Below are positions 61,894-64,000 of a DNA stretch of 64,000 bases, in pieces (position 1 is the first letter of the stretch; every line of letters starts with the position of its first letter). A program made the position numbers and the translations under genes. Under the pieces are notes generated by a model that saw nothing but the letters and a program-made list of their open reading frames with translations, did no database searches and had not been told where the DNA came from. Source of the DNA: Pelecanus crispus (taxonomy: Eukaryota > Chordata > Aves > Pelecaniformes > Pelecanidae); contig NC_134643.1 in the NCBI RefSeq assembly GCF_030463565.1, positions 80,721,721 through 80,785,720 of the forward strand, in the 5' to 3' direction.

Positions 61894-64000
61894 GGTATGT
61901 GCTGATTTATGTGGAATGGCAGAGTAAGTGGTTATAAAACTTGAACCATTTTACTTGTCGTACAGAGTCAAAACATCATGAACTGTTAATAGGTGACATT
62001 TGTCAGTTTAAGTTCATATTCATGTTAGCTTTTCTTCCAAGGGAGAGGAAGTGGGAGAGAGTGTTTTTTTGAATGGACCCACAGTTCTTGGGGTTAATTC
62101 CCAAAAAGCAGTGTGAAAGGAGCATGCATCAGTTGCTTGGAGGAAAAGAGAATTTAAAAATCTTCACCTCCGTTTGTTTTTGTATTTGGCTTTACTTTTG
62201 CTTACTGTTAGTGTGATTAAACTACTTGTGTTTTACAGCTTAAATAAACCAGATACTAATTTAAACAGACTTTTTTTAGCCATATAAATAAGGGACAGCC
62301 CTGATCCTAAGAGTTGCCAGTTTCCATGTGTGATCTTTGCTTTGTCTGTCTAGGCTTTTTGTATGGGGGATTGGTGCCAGTACTTTGCTGCCACTGTTAA
62401 AGTAAGAACTATAATTACATTGTCAAAATAATATTTATAGTATTTTCGGGGAATAATTGTGGGAGTGTGACGAATATATTATACTCATCAAAGTTTTATG
62501 TAAACATAAGCATGAGTTTTTTATTTGAGTTATTGGTGTTGTTTTTGGCCTTTGTGTTTTTCCAATCTGTAAAAATAATATTGGGATTTTCATGGTCTTT
62601 GTAGCATTTGCAGAGTGTATGCCCTAACAATCAGTTGATACACTATCTGGTAGAAGTAAACTGCTATTTGCACTTGTATTGGGATTTTGGTTTCATGTTT
62701 CCATAGCTTAAGAAAATCCTGTGTTTTTTTGAGTTTTGCTATCCCCTAATTATTATAGCTGAGAGCATTTTACTACTTTACCAAACAGGAAAGTTTTAAG
62801 TAATTGGTTTGTTCTCTTGGTACCATTTGGGGTTGTTTGGGGTTTTTTTTGTTCCTTTGTGTTTAGCTTATTAGTTTTTTAATTTTTTTTTTTTTTTTAT
62901 TTGAAAGTGAGTCTGAGTGCTGTTGGAAGGTGACTGTGAGCATCTCCCAGAAACATCTATGGTAGAAAGCAAGTACTAGGTTTTCTGACAGTAGACAGTT
63001 GCCCCTTTGCTAGTTAATGGTATAGACAGGACTTAGGCATTCTTGCTCCTGGGTGATGGCAAATTACCAGGTGTAAAAATACTTCAATCCTGCCCTATAC
63101 TGTGGTTTTAACTTTACAGCTGCTCGCTCTGTGCTGTGTTTTGGTGAATATTGCCACAGCTCTTTAATGAACTGTCTGTCTTCACAACATCTACAGTGAG
63201 GATTACAGCTGTGTAAGCTTCACCTTTCCTAAGTATGTCAACTTGATGCCACCTTCTGTGGATGAGAAGGCTCGTTTGGTCCAAAATCCATTGAAGGCCA
63301 TGGAAGGACTCTGATTTGGGTGGGCTTTGTTCCAGGTCTTTGTTCCAGGCCTTTGTTCTTTGGCCATTTTTCAGAAACTGCAATATAGGGAGCCAGCTTT
63401 TACAGCTCTTTCAGCTGTCCACAGAAGGAAAAGAGACAAACCTGGACTAAGGCGAGTCAAACCGATGAATTGTCCTGAGTTTGCAAACACTGAATTCTCT
63501 TTAGGTCTTGTGTGTGTAGTATTGCCCCTGTCTGCAGTGGTTAACTCTTGCCCCACGTACTGAGACTCCCACACTTTGAATCTTGTGCAGTGCATACAGG
63601 CACAACTAACTGTGCACTGCTGCCGTTCTCCTGGAGTGGTTGGTTTTTTCATAACTGTGCTCTGCATGGCTAGTAGAGTAAACCATATTTATGTAATAGA
63701 GCAGTAGCTGTTGTTTTAAGTAAATGCTGGTGTTAACTATTGTTTTCAGCCTGACACATCTGTGTTTGTGCACATGGCTTGACTGCAACTTCTGGTATTA
63801 ATACGGAAACTTTATGCATGCCTTAATTTCTTTTTCTCATTTCATAGCATCAGGAGTGGAATGCGGTTTAAGGAGATCAAGTTCAGATCCATTAAAGAAG
63901 GGCAGCTTTAGGACCAGGGACGCTATTTAAATGCAACATATTCTTCTGTTAATGGGGAGAGGGAAAGGGGAGATGGGCGTAGTAGTGGGGCTTCCAACTT
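61894..64000. other. Intronic, no exon supported
   Basis: The last 2.1 kb was checked for ATXN10 exon 4, which must begin in phase 1 with coding for FRCGLQFLG. It was not found. An acceptor-like TTTCTTTTTCTCATTTCATAG (AG at 63846-63847) precedes a 27-codon in-phase open stretch, but the encoded residues do not match ataxin-10 and no donor follows. Confidence 0.6.
62827..62900 (+). repeat. T/G-rich tract and poly(T)
   Basis: TTGGGGTTGTTTGGGG followed by 8 T, then after a short spacer a run of about 16 T interrupted by AA. Low complexity within ATXN10 intron 3. Confidence 0.85.

Larger units (their letters stand above)
50764..64000 (+). other. ATXN10: ATXN10 intron 3 (5' part, runs off the window)
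   Basis: At least 13,237 bp, phase 1. Contains two antisense CR1 copies (52527-54718 and 61036-61893), T/G-rich low-complexity tracts (57473-57509, 60931-60986, 62827-62900), a 24-T run (56038-56061) and a 14-A run (59154-59167). The segments 50764-52526, 54719-57472, 57510-60930 and 61894-64000 otherwise hold no exon, RNA gene or repeat that I can support. Confidence 0.85.

Noticed and set aside
62352..62402. Candidate exon GTCTAG|GCTTTTTGT...GTTAAA|GTAAGA in intron 3
   Set aside because: Good flanking dinucleotides, but the phase required after exon 3 gives a reading with no ataxin-10 similarity. The superficial AF-C-G likeness is in the wrong phase.
63848..63930. Candidate ATXN10 exon 4 after a strong-looking acceptor (AG at 63846-63847)
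   Set aside because: It is in the right phase and open for 27 codons, but the residues (SGVECGLRRSSSD...) do not match ataxin-10 'FRCGLQFLGN', it runs into TAA, and no donor follows.

Overview
The window is a piece of bird nuclear chromosome. The evidence is three CR1 LINE fragments of avian type, two of them ending in the CR1 3' octamer ATTCTATG, together with GT-AG introns and one CpG-island promoter. The exons match vertebrate ataxin-10 (ATXN10). The species cannot be named from the sequence alone. There are no prokaryotic operons, phage, CRISPR arrays or rRNA genes, and no convincing tRNA gene.

Layout. Positions 1 to about 41600 are intergenic and AT-rich, and I recognise no exon in them. 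They hold low-complexity tracts, two very old CR1-like 3' fragments (about 17150 and 21405), several perfect or near-perfect inverted repeats (17315, 18988, 40260), a long unexplained open frame (29420-30226), and a small CpG-bearing block with splice-like borders on the minus strand (40645-40855). In other vertebrates FBLN1 lies upstream of ATXN10, so this may be the FBLN1-ATXN10 gap. That is inference from known synteny; no FBLN1 exon was found here.

From about 41620 to 42440 there is a dense CpG island with YY1/ETS-like and Sp1-like motifs and a four-run G-quadruplex motif ending 17 nt before the ATXN10 ATG. ATXN10 runs on the plus strand. Exon 1 is 41972-42102 (coding part), exon 2 is 47506-47694 and exon 3 is 50681-50763, in matching phases (2, 2, 1). 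They encode the first 134 codons plus one base. Intron 3 continues past the window end, so most of the gene is outside.

Introns 2 and 3 contain the CR1 copies: a short sense-strand 3' end (about 49972-50115), a 2.2-kb antisense copy with most of ORF2 open except for one in-frame stop (52527-54718), and a second shorter antisense copy of the same subfamily (61036-61893) damaged by a 29-nt deletion and a 1-nt deletion. I found no new multi-gene system. The items most worth a second look are the 5' UTR-proximal G-quadruplex, the 40.7-kb block, the perfect 12-bp-arm palindrome at 40260, and the nearly intact CR1 ORF2.
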